Assembly: GCA_029204225.1 (NCBI GenBank)
Contig: CM055100.1
Location: forward strand, 22,128,248-22,192,247
DNA from: Diphasiastrum complanatum
Taxonomy: Eukaryota > Streptophyta > Lycopodiopsida > Lycopodiales > Lycopodiaceae
Direction: 5' to 3'
DNA: 64,000 nt
The notes under the pieces are model-generated. The model did not search any database. It saw only the letters and a list, made by a program, of their open reading frames with translations, and had not been told where the DNA came from. Both the position numbers and the translations under genes were made by a program. Shown piece after piece: positions 1-12,962 of this stretch (positions are counted from its first letter, which is position 1; each line of letters starts with the position of its first letter).

Positions 1-60
1 TTGAAAAAGCAGAAAAAACTAAGTCTTGCTGCCAAATATTTCTCCCCTATATTTTTGGAG
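1..60 (+). CDS. GDT1-like exon (cytosolic loop into the membrane helix)
   Basis: The segment is open in frame 1, with a lysine-rich stretch (KKQKK) followed by [11 protein letters not shown]. This corresponds to the conserved loop end before the second signature motif of GDT1-like proteins. A GT donor (gtcagt) starts at 61 and the exon ends in phase 0. Its acceptor is outside the window. Confidence 0.8.
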
Positions 61-3000
61 GTCAGTATTGGCTACAGCTTTCCATAGAATCTACCTTTGA
101 AAAATTGCATTTATCAAAGAATGCTTTGTTTCTTGCCTGCTGAGTCATAGAGTGGTCTAGAAAGTTCCATCTTCAAAATAATTATTTTGTCCCAGTTTTC
201 CTAGGTTTCACCCTTTTCCATGGAATGTAGCCCCTTGCTTGTGATTAGTCATGCTTCTTTGCCTGTTAACACAGTGATTCTATACAAATATCGATGGCAG
301 CAGCTACTTGTTTTGCAGAAGGCTGCTGTAACTCCAAAATTATTTCCCTCTGATGAGATACAATCACATAATTGTTTTATAAGATGCCAGTTTACTTTGA
401 GAACTGCTTTAGGAAGTGATTTAGTATATTAACAGAGTTAGGGTCAAAATTACCAGATCATAAGAATTTTGTGTCCGTCCTTTTCATCTCAGAAAAAGAG
501 CTGAATTGGATTAACACTTGGAAATTGGGTAAACTACTCAGAATGATATTAAATTTGAAGAAGTGAATTTTCCACGCAATAATGCGCATATTGTGAGTTT
601 GATCCTTCGTAAAAGAAAATCCATGCCTTTTTGGAAACCTACAAACCATTTCTTGTAATAGAACTCTCTAGTTTCGATATAAATCGATCGGATTCGTAAT
701 TAGTAACTTTTCTTCTACAAGAATGTTTTCTAACTTTTTTCTTCCCTTACATCTAACTACATTCGATCAACAATCTTTAAAAAATTCCAATAGTATAAAA
801 AATATCCTATCGCCCAACACTTTCACCTGAATGACTTATCCAAAGTTTTTATTGATTAACCAGGGAAGAATAACCATATATTAGAAAATAATTTGATTAG
901 AGATTATTTTCCTGTAAGGATACGAGTTCCTCGAACTTGTAAGGCACTTATAGAGGATGAAGATACAAGGTCCTAGAAGTCGTAAGAGCCCATAAGGTAA
1001 CTTGTAGATGGCTCAGAGACTTAAGATATGAGCTCCTTGGTACTCATGGGAACCTGTAAGGTAACTCGTAGATAGCTGGTAGACTTAGGATACAAAAGCG
1101 CGTATAGGACAGCTCGTAGACTTGATATGAGTTCCTAGAACTTGTAGGAGCTTGTAACGCAACTCGTAGAACTAGGATACAATTTTCTAGAACTCATAAG
1201 AGGTTGTAAGGCAACTCGTAGACAAACTTTAAGGTACTAGTTCTTAGAACTCCTAGAAGCTTGTAAGGTAGCTTGTAGATGACTCGTGCATACTTAAGTC
1301 ACGAGTTGTTGGAACTTGCAGAGGACATGTTTCTGTAATATGAGCGCCTAAAATTTGTAGGAGCTTGTAAGCCAATGTAAGGTCATAGGCTCTTGGAACT
1401 CTTATGTTGGACTCGGAAAAAGAAGCAACGAGTGGACATATCTGGAGAGCGTGTTTGGACTTAGATTAATTTCCAACACTCTCCCTTAATGTGGGTCCGA
1501 AGATGCTTCAATCTTCAAACATAACATCTATTTGAAATTTGTATCCTTGTCCTTAGGACTTTGGTGAGGATATCAGCAGACATATGTTTTGTCCTCCAAT
1601 TTCAAGACAAACAATGCCATCTCCAATTTTTTCTCTAACATAATGTTGGTGGATTTCAATGTGCTTGAAGCATAATGGAGATTTGTGTTAGCGTAATGCA
1701 GCTAAGATTGTGACAAAAGAAAATGTTGACTTTGGAAGATGTTCAAATTTGACAATAAATTCCCTAGCCACATCACCTCCATGGTTGCAAGTGATGCTGC
1801 CACATACTCTGCTTTTAGTTGATGATAGATTAATCGCTTTCTGTTTAACCAAGATATGAGTGAGCTCAAGAGAATGAAGGCACAACTGGACGTGAATTTT
1901 TTGGTGTCAACATCACTTGCCCGATCAGAATCCATGTAGCCATTTAGTTGCAATGTACCAATTGAGGTCTTGCCATCATAGCAAACCCCTAAAGTAAGGT
2001 GCCTAGTAGTGAAATGTATGGAGTATTTTTCCATGTCCACCTCTTCTACAAAACCTTGAACTTGTCTTTTTGAAAAGTATAATTATCGGATCCATTGGTG
2101 CCCCTATTGGCTTGCATTCTCCCTGTTGAATTTTTTAGGAATGCCTTCAATGGAAGCCATCTTGACCACATGGCTAAAGGTTTTTTGATTATTAATTCAT
2201 GGGATTTGACTATACCCTTTTGTCACCAGTCTAGATTTTCAGCTTTCAATAGTTTCATCAACTATATATATAATATTGAAGATCAACTTGCAGCTTATTG
2301 ATTTCCTTTCCTTTGGAGGAATTGTCAAGGTCCAAGTATGATTTTTAATTAGAGACTTCTACTCCCTCTCCATGGCTTCTTGCCATTTTTCTTACATTAT
2401 TGCTTGACAATGCCTCCTGCATTGAATTTGGCTCATCAATTGATGTCCAGAAAAGTTGAACCGATAAACCTTTGAGGTGGATGTCTAATTCTTGATGACT
2501 GATCCTTCTTTTGAGTCAAACTCTTTAGAGGTTTTTGGTTCAATGTTCCCTCATGGGCTGGTAGGTCTCTTGCTTTCTGTGCTTCAAAATATCGATGCTG
2601 GTCAGATGCTGAATGTTGTAACACTGCCTTAGACTTCGGCATGTCCCTATCCTAAATTTGCGCCTTTCCTTGTAAATTCTAGAATCGTCTTCTATGAAAA
2701 TGGTATCTCTACTGATGAGAACTTCACCATTTTTTGAATTAAGGAGTTTGTAGCCTGTGTTCAGGACTATATCATATGAAGATTGTTTTGATGCTTGATT
2801 TATCTCTACTCCTTTGTGTTGTTGACAAGAGTCTTGTTCTTCCATTATGCTATCCCATTTTTTTGTGAGGTGTAGCTGGTTGTAAGTTGCCTTGCTATTC
2901 CATAGTCTTTGAAGTTTTGCACCGCTAAGGATTTTAAACTTTTTTCCAATCTATGTCTTCTTAGCCCACTTTTGGAAATTCAGCCTCCGATTTTGTTTTG

Positions 3001-3795
3001 AGAGACATGAGAGCAGTAAACACGATTCCATTATGAGCCATAGCTTTGTCGAATCTTGTTCTTGGATGTCTGCCAAAAATGAAAATTTCACATATCTTGT
3101 GCTGAGTTGACTTGCAAAAATTTAGTCTTGAAACCAGATGTCTTGGGTTTCAAAGAGACTCACTGAAATGTTGCATTTCCCCTTGGCAAAGTGAGGTCCA
3201 CTCACATGGGCTATTGGGGATCTTTCACAGTGAGATAGATGAGAGCTAGGGCCTTATTTTTTTTTGTTCCACCTTGAAATGGCTGCAACATCAGCTCCAA
3301 GTTTAACCTCCGAGCCATCAATGACGTCCAAGAGATCTTTCCAAGGATTACCATCCTTATTTTGAACTTCCACGTGAAAATTCTCAATGAGTTTGATGTC
3401 AGTTGAGGTTGATTCCATTTGTGAAATAGGATATGAATCATTATAGGTGTCAAATCCTGTTCGACGTATCTTCCACTGGTAGAATCTGTTCTGAATGCTG
3501 CTGTTCTAGGCTATAACCCTAGATTCTAATACCATGAAGGAAATTGGTATTTAGTCCTTTGAATTTGGATGCAGTGGAAGTGATGAATACAACTTCCAGA
3601 TTTATGAAAACAGTTTCACAATAAAAAGATAGTATGGAGGTAACACCAGCAACCAATCTCGTTAAATGCTTAAAAAATCAGCCAACAACATCAAGAAAGA
3701 TGAGGTGGAAAAACGTGCTTGGAACAAGCTAATATAATTCAAAACAACTGAATATAGGAGATAGAAAAATCACAGAGATAATCTGCTGCCGTTGC

Positions 3796-3863
<68 letters not shown>

Positions 3864-6263
3864 AATGAAATCTACACTCTGTTTGCTTTGTTTTATTTTG
3901 TGCTTTTTGAGCTACATATCTTGAATCTTAGCTTTTTGGTTGATTCTAATTGTTAACTAATCCATAACTAAATCCCTAATATTACGGATAATGTGGTAAT
4001 CACTAATTTTCTTCTAAACTTCTTGTAATTGTTCTAACAGACTATTTGGCTATGCAAATATGAGTTCCTAGAACTTGTAAGAGCTTGTAAGGCAACTCAT
4101 AGAGGACGTGCAGACTTAAGATACAATTTCTTAGAACTCATAGGACCTTGTAAGGTAACCATAGACTTGAGATATGGTTCCCTGGAACTTGTAGGAGCCC
4201 CTAGATGGCTTGTAGACTTAAAACACGAGCTTCTTGTACTCATAATAGCTTGTAGGGAAAACCCGTAGACTTAAGATACAAGTTCCTAGAACTCATAGGA
4301 TCTCAAAAGGTAACTCCTAAAGAGCTCATTAACTTGAGATAAAAGTTCCTAGAACCTGTAAGATTTTGTCAGGCATCTCGTAGACAGACTTAAGATACAA
4401 GCTTGTAAGGTAACTCTTACATGGCTCGTGCAAGCGTAAGTCACCGAGTTCCTGGAATTCATAACTGCTCATAATGAAACTTGTAGAGGTGTAAGATTCA
4501 AGTGCTAGGAACTTGTGAGAGCTCGTAAGGTTATTCACAGGGAACTTGTGAACAAGTCATGAGTTCTTGGAACTCTTACATTGGACTTGGAAAGAGAAGC
4601 AAGCAGTGAACAAATGTAGGGCGTGTTTGGACTTAAATTGATTTCCAACTATGGTATGGAACACATTGTTCCGTATGTATGGAAAGTAACAAAATTTGTT
4701 TTTATTTATCTTTTCCAATTTTTCAAAAGTAATAAAAGTGATCCGAAACAGTTCTTGAACATAGTTTTTGGTATGTATGGAATGCCATTCTTATGGTTAT
4801 TCAGTTTATGTTCACTTCTGCTAACTGCAAAGTTATTGTATGAAAGATTCAAATAGCTAATTTTACATTTCTGATAGTGATGCTTTTTGGATCATCAGGC
4901 CTTTTCCCTTACATTTCTTGGAGAGTGGGGAGATCGAAGCCAGGTATGCTTTAGATATTCCTCATGAAGCAGAATCACAACCTGATATTGGTTGTAGATG
5001 CCAAACTAAGAATCATTTATATGCTCATGGAAGTAAATTTGCCTCTTGATGTGAACAGAGGCATCGAGTAGTACTCAAAAGTAGTAAAAATTGTAGACTT
5101 TTCAATTTCAGCTTCTTTCATCAATGTAACTCTTATAATAACTCTTTAATGAGCTTTTCAAAATGTAGTGAAGTGAACTGCAAAACAGGTGTAAGTGGCT
5201 TGATATGATCTGTATTTGGGCTAGGTCTTAGCTCAGAAACCTGTTCCGAGGTTTTGGTGTTGGAACTTACTGAATGTTTCGGAATGCACTGCCCAAAAAC
5301 GTCCTGAAATATTAATAAAAAACAAACCAAACAAAATCTTTCTTTTTCTTGTTTTCTGCCTCCTATAACTTGTAAGCTCAATTTCAAAACATGAATTCCC
5401 TGAATGGGCAGCAAATCCATCAGTTTCAATCTCACAGTGTTTGCGATTACTGCATACTCTGAGCGATTCGTGCAGCCATTTGTTGACTGTTTTGTTCGTT
5501 CATAAAAAACAAACAGTAAGTACCTTAGAAACACGTTCCGACCCTTTTGGGCAGGAACGTACTGTACGTTCCAGAACGTACTGGGTCGGATTATTAAAAA
5601 AACAGGTATTAAAGCACCTGCTGCTCGATCTTCCTTCTTTTTGATAATAGGCCAAATAAACAAAAATGAAAACGATAGACTTTGCCGTAGGCAATGCCCA
5701 AAAACGTAAACTAATGAGGCAATCTGGATCATCCGCAATCTGGTTTTGAGCTTCTGTCAAACTTTGAATTCGTAACGTGGCTTCATGTGACTGAAGCAGC
5801 TGCTAAACTATTTTCCAGATTCCTAATCATGAGATATTTCACTCGGTCCTCCCGGATCTATAATTTGAATCCAACGATGCATCACGAAGCAGGGCTCAAG
5901 CCTCAGCAGCATCTTCTTCTGCAAGAAATGCTGCCTGTATTGCTGTCCTGGCTGCTGCTGCAGCCCTGTCAGAAGCTAGCTTTAGCGCATCAGCTCTAGC
6001 CCTGACTGCTTTGGCAAATCTAGCCCTGACCCTGGAACAGTGCATGAACTTTGACCTGCTGCATCTTGTGAAGGGGTCATAAACAGACTGAGATTGGGGA
6101 GCGGACGAAAATCGTGAATGCTTGAAAGCTTCCTTTCTGCCGAAACCTGGGTTGGAACGGGGCCTTTTGTTGATATTTACAAATTTTTATTTATTTAATT
6201 TTGGTCACGTTGTTCCATTCCTGAATGGGCAAGTATGGTACGTACTAAAATCTCTCTCTCTCT

Positions 6264-6308
<45 letters not shown>

Positions 6309-8205
6309 AAAAAAATTTAAATTTTTTTTAGTGTTATTTAGCAAAAAAAATATGGACGCGTCCGAGCCCGTGTCTGGGGGTCGGACACGTCCGGGTCCAG
6401 ACGCGGACGCAGAATGCCCGCGTCCGGCCCGGACCCTCATGTCTATCTTTCTAAGGAAGCGGGGGCTGGACGCAGACGCGCGCCCGCGTCCGCATCCGGC
6501 CGCGGATGCCTCGGGGGTTCGTCCGCGTCCCCCCATTTTCAACTTTTTTTTTTTCAAAAAAAAAGAAAAGAATACAGGCCTTCGCCCTCGCTGTCACACA
6601 TCCCCAAAGCAAAATAAAAACAATTTATGACCCCCGGCCCCCCGCCCCCCCCGGAGGGTGTCTGGCACCCACCTGCCCCCTCCTATTAAAAAATAGGAAA
6701 ACGGTACCCAAAAAAATTCGCAACAAACCTAACCACTGCCCCCATGCCTCCCATGTCTGATATCTCTGTACAATTTATATTTTTTGAGTCACCAAAACTC
6801 TGTAGACTCGTGCCCTCGCTATCTTTCTCTCCCTGACGAATCTATATTATACTATTATATAAATACAGGTAAACGATGCGCTCCCCGGATGAACCTCAAC
6901 AACTTACTAATTACTTATGCTCCACAGTGTCATTCAACACAGGGAAGTTCAAGACCTACACAATACCATCTCATCACCCTAAACCCTAAACCTATCTCAT
7001 CACATAGGCCCTATGTGATGAGATAGGTTTAGGGTTTTGGGAGGTACAACGTCACATGGGCAACAAATCGGGGCAGGTACAATGTCACATGGGCACTGTG
7101 GGGGAGCAGACCGCGGGCCCAATCGGAGTGCAGCACGTGGGGGAGCTACACATGGGGGCAGGGACAGTAGCACATGGGCATTGTGGGGGAGCAGACGATG
7201 GGGCCAATGGGAGTGCAGCACGTGGGGGAGCAAGAAATGGGGGCAGGTACAACGGCACATGGAGGGATCATCAACAACTGCACATGGGAGAACAGGCTGT
7301 GGTGTTAAATAGGCACTCACGAGGCTGTGAGAGAGCTAGTGAGAGGCTGTGAGAGGCATTGTGAGAGGCTGTGAGAGAGCCAGTGAGAGCCAGTGAGAGG
7401 CTGTGAGAGCAATAGGACGTCGTGAGATGGCGGAGCGCATACCACCGAAGCCTGAGGGCGAAGCCAGGAGGAAGCTCGAGGAAGATGTCCGAAGGCACAA
7501 CGAAAGGCATCGGAAGCAAGAGGCAGACTCGGCAGAGAAATCCGGAACCGGAGCCACCCGCCCCCACTGTCGCCCCTGCCCCCGTTGTTGAGCTGGATTT
7601 GGATGAGTAGATTGGAATGAACTTCACACGACGATAGCTCATCATGGTCAGGGAAAGGGCGGCCCGCCGTCGGGCTAACTAGGAGGCAGCTAGGGCTAAC
7701 CGGGAGGCAGAGCGAGAGCGACAAAACAATGCACCTGACGAGGGCGAGGAGTCAGTGGAGGGAGATAGGAATGTTTAGAATAGATGGGGTCTAGCCGTAT
7801 GTGGCTGACTGTGGTTATGTAGTTTTCGGCAGTAGATGAGGCAGCATTTAGTGTCAAACATAGTGTAAAGAACAGCCCCAACCGTATATGGCGAAAATAC
7901 GTATTGTTATTTTGATACATCTGATGAATTAATGTACGGTGTGTTTTTTGTGCAACGCGTGCCTAGTGTATTGCAATGTAATGTATGTGTTTATGAAATG
8001 CTATCAGGGGGGGTGTATTTCTCTGAAGTGCATCTGCTCTCAATTTTTGTGTAACTATGTATGATGATTATGGCTGTGGGGTTTACTGTTTAGGGTTCAA
8101 TGATTGGACATGATGCATATGATCTGAGAGACATGAAGATGCGCTTGTGTACCACAATAGCTCAAGCATTTATAGTTTCCATACCACGTCCGCTCTCGCT
8201 CTCTC

Positions 8206-8242
<37 letters not shown>

Positions 8243-10831
8243 TTGCATAGAGCAAACCATTTCTAACTAACCATTCAAATTTCATTGAGCTAACCATTTG
8301 TTAGCAATCATGATAAACTAGCCATGACACGAATAAACTGTAAAATAATATATACATCTCATCTGATGCCAATATACATGATAGTCTGTGTGTATCAATA
8401 TCTACAAGTCTGTGCTAAAAAAATCATCCCTCTGCATGCCAGATGCATCCTCAGGGGTGTCAAATACAAAGTCTGGCTGGGAGTCTGGAGGCATCTAGGA
8501 CTCCTCCAAGTCTGGGCCAATGCCTGCCAAGAGATGACTAGAAAAATCATCGGTGCGTCCCCTCTTGGCCTGCCTCTGGGTCTGCCGGAAGGAACCCTTT
8601 GTGGTACACTCCTGCCTGGGGGTCTCCCTCTGCCACGAGGGGGTCTCTGAGAAGAACCGACTGCCTGTGATGCTCTGAATCGTCTCTGTGCAATCTGTCT
8701 CTGGGTGGCGACCATCTCGTCTGAATCATATGTGGGCTCATCATCAGAGGGCAATGGAACGTCAGCAGGAAGGGGGGTGGTCTCATCAGTATCAGCATCA
8801 TCCTCGGGATCACCCCGCAGAGCACGCCGAACGGCATCGTCTGGATCAACCTCTGGCTCTGCCTCATGATCGGCCGCTGCAACCAGGCACTCATCAGGAT
8901 TGACCTGCAGAAGTCAATCATTCGTGAAAATAGCCCAAGCAACCGTGAGGGCATTAAACTGAATGTCTTAAACTAATACGAAAGCAAACGATAGAGCATA
9001 GACATATACCTGCAAGAGCAGGGCACCTACGCCTCATGCCCTTATGCTGTCCGTGATGCGTCGAACCACCCTGGTGTTGGTGTTGCAGTACACCAAGTCA
9101 TTGCATCGCTCAGTCGTCAGACGGTTCCGCCTGTTCGTGTGAACAAGGCTGAACGCTGACCAGTTCCGCTCACACACGCAAGCAGAACAGTCCTGCATTA
9201 ATTGGAAACCACTCGAGTGAGTACTGACCTTGTAGAGAAAATGCGAAAACTGGTTGGATGAATGAGATTAGACAACATACCTGTGAAAGGACTCAGAACG
9301 CGAGCGTCCTCAGGTCTGGTTGTCCAGCATCGTAACTCTCCCACCATGATCCAGGCAAGAGCCTGTTCTCTCGGACATGTGCAAGGTCCTCGCCGAACAG
9401 CCCTAGACAGTGCCTGCAGTTGAGCAGCGATGTGCGTGAGTACACTTGAGCCCGCACAGGGAAATTGAGCGAACGACCGTGTACGATAGAGCAAGAGTTT
9501 ACCTGTAACTGAGCCTCTGCTCCTCGAGCCTGCTGCGGATACCAGTGTCGCTGTTGAGGAGGCGGATGTATGAGAACCAGTTCGCATGCAGCTCTGCATC
9601 GTCATACTGCCTCTCGCTCTGAAATAGCGGATGCAGTATGTGGGCCACATTGTGAATGGGCCGGTGAAACTTATCCCATCGTCGCCGCCACAACCGCCTG
9701 ATAGGCTCCAACCTGTGGAGCATACCATGTGGAGGCAACAATTACATACCATCGTGTTGCGGCAGCAAGACGAAATAGAGTGCGACATGGAAGAAAGGAT
9801 GGTGAGACGGAAAAAAGTTATACCTGGCAGGGTCCAGCTCAGAACGCTGGAGAGACTCGCCTATGCGGTCCATCAACTCGTAAATGAGGCCCATCGTGCA
9901 CTTCTCGCGATCAACGAGCCTCAGAACAGAGTAGATGGGGCGCATGACGTCCATGAGCTGCTGCATATCCACCCAGAAAGGCTCCATGAAGAGGATGTTG
10001 TGGAAGGCCAAGCCCTCTGGGGTCGTGGACAGGTCCATGGCGGTGAACTCTACAAAAGTAGCCATGCGCCGCAAATCACCCTTGAGCTTGTGTAGCCGCT
10101 CAAGCACGATGAATTGGAAGGCGAAGCGGGTGCGAGCGGGCTTCTTCAAGTCGAGCCTGCATTGACAAACGGAATGAGAGGCACACATGAAACGAGCCAT
10201 AAAAAAGAAGCATCTTGAACGAGCCAAAAAATAAGTAGCATCTTACTTGCTGAATGTGCGGAAACGAAGTCCACAACCGCAAGTGCCCTCGTGAGAATGT
10301 CACTGACCCAAGGCAGGCGCCCGATGGAATGCAAGAGGAGGTCCAGCGAGTGTGCGGCACATGGAGTCCACACAATGGAGGGGTACTCTGCCATAAGAAG
10401 CTCCCCCATACCGCAGCAGTTGGACGCATTGTCCGTCACAACCTTTCGCGATTAGTTCATACGATTAGTTCACAGCTTGGAAACACATTGCAATCAATCG
10501 AAAACTATGCAAAACTTTTGTATCAACATTAAGCAGTAAATGACCAAGCAACTAATGAAAGGAAATTTACCTGGACAACACGCTGTGGCCCGACCTCCTC
10601 TATCGCTGCGTGGATGATGCCTTAAATGTACTTGGCCGTATGCACTCTCCTTGCCTCGGAGGCGTCGATGTTGCGCAGGAACATGGAACCGTAACAACCA
10701 GAAACAATCACGTTGATGAGCGGACACAATCACTCTCTGTCTCTTCCTCTCTCTCTCACACACAGATCACCACACACACACATCTGTGCATACACAAATC
10801 AATTAACCCACACACACACACACCATAACTC

Positions 10832-10916
<85 letters not shown>

Positions 10917-11379
10917 CTCTCTCCTTCTCGGGCTTCTGCGGATTGTTCCGCTCCCCACGCACCCTTTTTTCTTTTTTTTAAAAAAAATAAAAAAATGCGT
11001 CTGAACGCTGGACGCGTCCAAAAAAAAATTTTAATTTTTTTTTTGGGGCGCGGGGTCGCGGGGTCGGACGCGTACGGGCGTCGGACGCGGACGTGAAAAG
11101 GCCGCGTTCGACCCAGACCCTCATGTCTGCCGGACCCATCTGACCCCCATACGCGCGTCCAAACGCGCGTTCGAAAGCAGGGTCTGCTTCCTTACTATAT
11201 ATAGTAAGGAAGTGGACCCTGCTTCCGAACGCGCGTCTGGGGTCCAGACGCGTTCGGTTTTTTTTAAAAGATTTTTTTAGTCCCAATTAGTCTTAAAAAA
11301 TAAAAAAATAAGGGACGTGGCCGACCCCGTGCGGACGCTGGCGCGGATTGCTTGCGTCCGGCCCGGACCCTAATGTCTG

Positions 11380-11430
<51 letters not shown>

Positions 11431-12212
11431 TAGTTGCAGCGCGATTCCCGAATCGCGATTCCGATTCGCGATTTCGGGATTTTCCCAGAATCGTGTAGAA
11501 TCGATTTTTGTTTTTTTTTTTTGAAATTTTTTTAGGCAATATGGGTATCAGATGAAAGCTCTGATCGAGGGGATTATGATTGTGTAGTTTGCCAACTGTT
11601 TTGGGTGCGAAACACCAAAAAGTGTGTTTTCACTCGGGGAGTTGGAAGGCCAAATCATGAAGAGGCCTTACCGTCGGGGCCGGGGTCTACCGGCAGCCCC
11701 CGGATCCCGCCGTTGGGGGGCGTTGCCCCCCAAACCCCCCACCAGGGGGCTACCGCCCCCCGAACCCCCCGTTTCCCGGAGGGCTACTGTCCCCCGAACC
11801 CCCTAGAGCTTCTTGCTATATAGACACTGTAGATAAAAATGCCACCGCCCCCCTTAGATAAAAATGGGGTCCAAATGCGCGCCGAGAAGGGCCCAATATT
11901 TATGCCCCCAACTGTATGTACATTGCACTCACATCTCCAGTGAACCAATTGCAAAAGTGATCATCATCCATACAGTTGATAGTCCAAACTGTAGCATTAA
12001 CATTTACTGAAAACTAGAGCAAATGACAACCGGATAGCTACTGAAAATAAGATCTGTTTGTGCCTCATCTACTGCACTTATGAGAGGCAAAACGCTGGTT
12101 TGACCATTGATCCCCTAAAAAAATTTCAGCAATAAGCTATTTTTCCAATCGCGATTCGCAGAATCGCGACCCGCGAATCGCAGTCCCAGCGAATCGCGAT
12201 TCGCTGCAACTA

Positions 12213-12262
<50 letters not shown>

Positions 12263-12927
12263 TAGTACCCCGTGGTACCGGCGGTACCATATCAATGGTA
12301 CCGCCGGTACGGTACCGCCCTGGGATCCAAGGTACCAGGGCAGTAGCATAATATAAAAAAAAAAATAAAAGTTCCCCGTGTTATTTTCGCAATTTTTTTT
12401 TTTTTTTTTTTGGTACCGCCAACCGATATGGTACCGTGGTACCGGGATCCGCGGGACCTATGATATATATATATATATGTATCTATATATATATTTAAAC
12501 TTATGTACACTTTTGCGCATGTGTATGGGTGCACCCATGCATCCTCCTCTCCTCACCCATGCATGAGCTTTTTCTAACTAAAAAACTTGGGGAGGAGGAT
12601 GCATGTATGGGGGAAAAGGATGCATGGCCCTCCTCCCCATGCATGCATCTAAGGGGCTTACTCCAAATTCAAATTATCCTTTACCAACACACATAGTGTT
12701 TTGAAGTGCATGTACATACTTTCAAGGTGAAAGGTGTTAAACAAATGAGACTTTCATTATAAAGGGTGCTCTAAGGATTTTTTAAATTATCAGACTTTCC
12801 ATGGGAAAGGTTGAAATAAGAATGCATTTTTATGAAGATCGGCCTCCATTGCCCGTCAACGACGGGCACTCTTTACTAGTATATATATATATATATATCT
12901 ATATCTATATATATATATATATCTATA

Positions 12928-12962
<35 letters not shown>

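Larger units (their letters stand above)
900..4651 (-). mobile_element. Decayed Ty1/copia LTR retrotransposon
   Basis: Minus-strand element with a primer-binding site next to the right LTR, a polypurine tract (minus strand of 1479-1490) next to the left LTR, and copia protein fragments in copia order: gag-like 3211-3453, end of integrase and start of RT 2300-2845, RNase H 1702-2040. The internal part is only about 2 kb, so most of gag, integrase and RT is deleted. Both LTRs share a tandem array of a GAGTTCCTAGAACTTGTA-type motif. It lies in the antisense direction within GDT1 intron 1. Confidence 0.8.
7040..10725. mobile_element. hAT-like two-gene transposon, copy A (truncated)
   Basis: Left part: 81-bp subterminal repeats (GGCA(C/T)TGTGGGGGAGCAGAC at 7086 and 7167), a TATA-like box, then ORF1. 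A convergent minus-strand DUF659/hAT transposase occupies 8403-10725. The right end is cut by (CT)n/(CA)n microsatellite DNA within the transposase 5' half, and the terminal inverted repeats are lost. Copy A and copy E (42780-48186) form one subfamily, sharing a (CT)n block between the two genes and an unrelated transposase tail compared with B/C/D. Confidence 0.8.

Noticed and set aside
4623-4856. 77-codon hydrophobic plus-strand frame
   Set aside because: Begins in the copia LTR and has no homology; it lies in intron 1 just before the real exon at 4899.
5870-6045. Minus-strand alanine-rich coding exon
   Set aside because: A protein-like 45-residue stretch, but flanked at once by stops and a frameshift, with no recognised family.
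6195-6630. Overlapping frames of 60-131 codons on both strands
   Set aside because: They run through (TA)n and GGACGCGTCC repeats; the tyrosine/isoleucine and arginine runs are microsatellite translation.
10713-11096. Ser/Leu-rich and Arg/Glu-rich frames
   Set aside because: Translations of the long (CT)n tract; no start context or conservation.
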